14,538 nt of DNA from an uncultured Eggerthellaceae bacterium (GTDB taxonomy: Bacteria; Actinomycetota; Coriobacteriia; Coriobacteriales; Eggerthellaceae). The DNA is taken from NCBI GenBank assembly GCA_910588905.1, contig CAJURZ010000036.1, forward strand, positions 1 through 14,538, in the 5' to 3' direction. Of the stretch, positions 14,446-14,538 are shown in pieces. The position numbers were made by a program, and so were the translations under genes. The notes beneath the pieces were generated by a model. The model had not been told where the DNA came from, searched no databases, and was given only the letters and a program-made list of their open reading frames with translations. Position 1 is the stretch's first letter. Each line of letters starts with the position of its first letter.

Positions 14446-14538
14446 ATGCATATCTGGTACGACGGGACCGCTGCTGTACCAGAGATCTGTTTCAGCGAAG
14501 GACACGCTGCAACAACGATCTGTTTCAGCGAAGGACAC
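14446..14538 (+). CDS. Start of an unknown protein with 11-residue repeats, cut by the window edge
   Basis: From the ATG at 14446 a frame stays open to the end of the window (31 residues). It begins MHIWYDGTAAVPE and continues with ICFSEGH-AATT-ICFSEGH. The repeated heptapeptide is one copy plus the start of a second copy of an 11-residue period. There is no Shine-Dalgarno, but TAGCAT lies six bases upstream, as for a leaderless gene. The gene would diverge from the amidohydrolase gene. I do not recognise the family, and it is too short to be sure that it is coding. Confidence 0.4.
   Translation, partial: MHIWYDGTAAVPEICFSEGHAATTICFSEGH
14484..14538 (+). repeat. 33-bp tandem direct repeat at the right edge
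   Basis: A 22-base sequence beginning GATCTGTTTCAGCG occurs identically at 14484-14505 and 14517-14538. The period is 33 bases with an 11-base intervening sequence (GCTGCAACAAC). The period is a multiple of three, so it preserves the frame from the ATG at 14446. The second copy ends at the last base of the window, so further copies may follow. Confidence 0.85.

Noticed and set aside
14484..14538. Direct repeats at the right edge as a CRISPR array
   Set aside because: The 11-base interval is far too short for a spacer, only two copies are visible, and the period keeps a reading frame.

Overview
This 14.5 kb window is GC-rich bacterial chromosome. It most resembles an anaerobic actinobacterium of the Coriobacteriia, probably the Eggerthellaceae. 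That placement is inference, resting on gene content (ferredoxin-linked indolepyruvate oxidoreductase, archaeal-type class I aldolase), base composition and apparent leaderless starts; no 16S or other marker gene is present. There are ten complete genes and one cut gene at the right edge. The start of a tRNA gene lies at the left edge. No non-coding stretch exceeds about 270 bases.

Left part (1-4184). A tRNA gene leaves the window on the minus strand, with a good promoter. A BFN/DUF151 bifunctional nuclease-domain protein (plus strand) converges on a class I fructose-bisphosphate aldolase (minus), with a shared hairpin between them. A single-pass membrane protein of unknown function lies 30 bases downstream of serS (seryl-tRNA synthetase), probably co-transcribed. 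Upstream of serS is a 270-base intergenic region holding a large imperfect inverted repeat and a perfect 24-bp palindrome.

Middle (4185-8888, minus strand). The order of transcription is a six-helix potassium-channel-like protein, iorA, then iorB. iorA and iorB overlap by four bases (GTGA). Together they make the oxidoreductase that turns aryl-pyruvates from aromatic amino acids into aryl-acetyl-CoA and reduces ferredoxin. IorA carries an unusual disordered C-terminal tail of about 340 residues, and IorB carries an extra internal segment.

Right part (9072-12613, plus strand). An OmpR-type response regulator, a BcrA-like ABC ATPase, an ABC-2 permease and a short-N-terminus histidine kinase form one compact module of the kind that senses and exports peptide antibiotics or other envelope-active compounds. 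The module is bracketed by two direct copies of a ~105-bp composite palindromic element. Both regulatory genes seem to start from leaderless -10 boxes. Beyond it, a YtcJ-like amidohydrolase (minus) diverges from a cut reading frame at the right edge. Their start region has a symmetric -10 sequence placed identically for both strands, and the cut frame contains a 33-bp in-frame tandem repeat.
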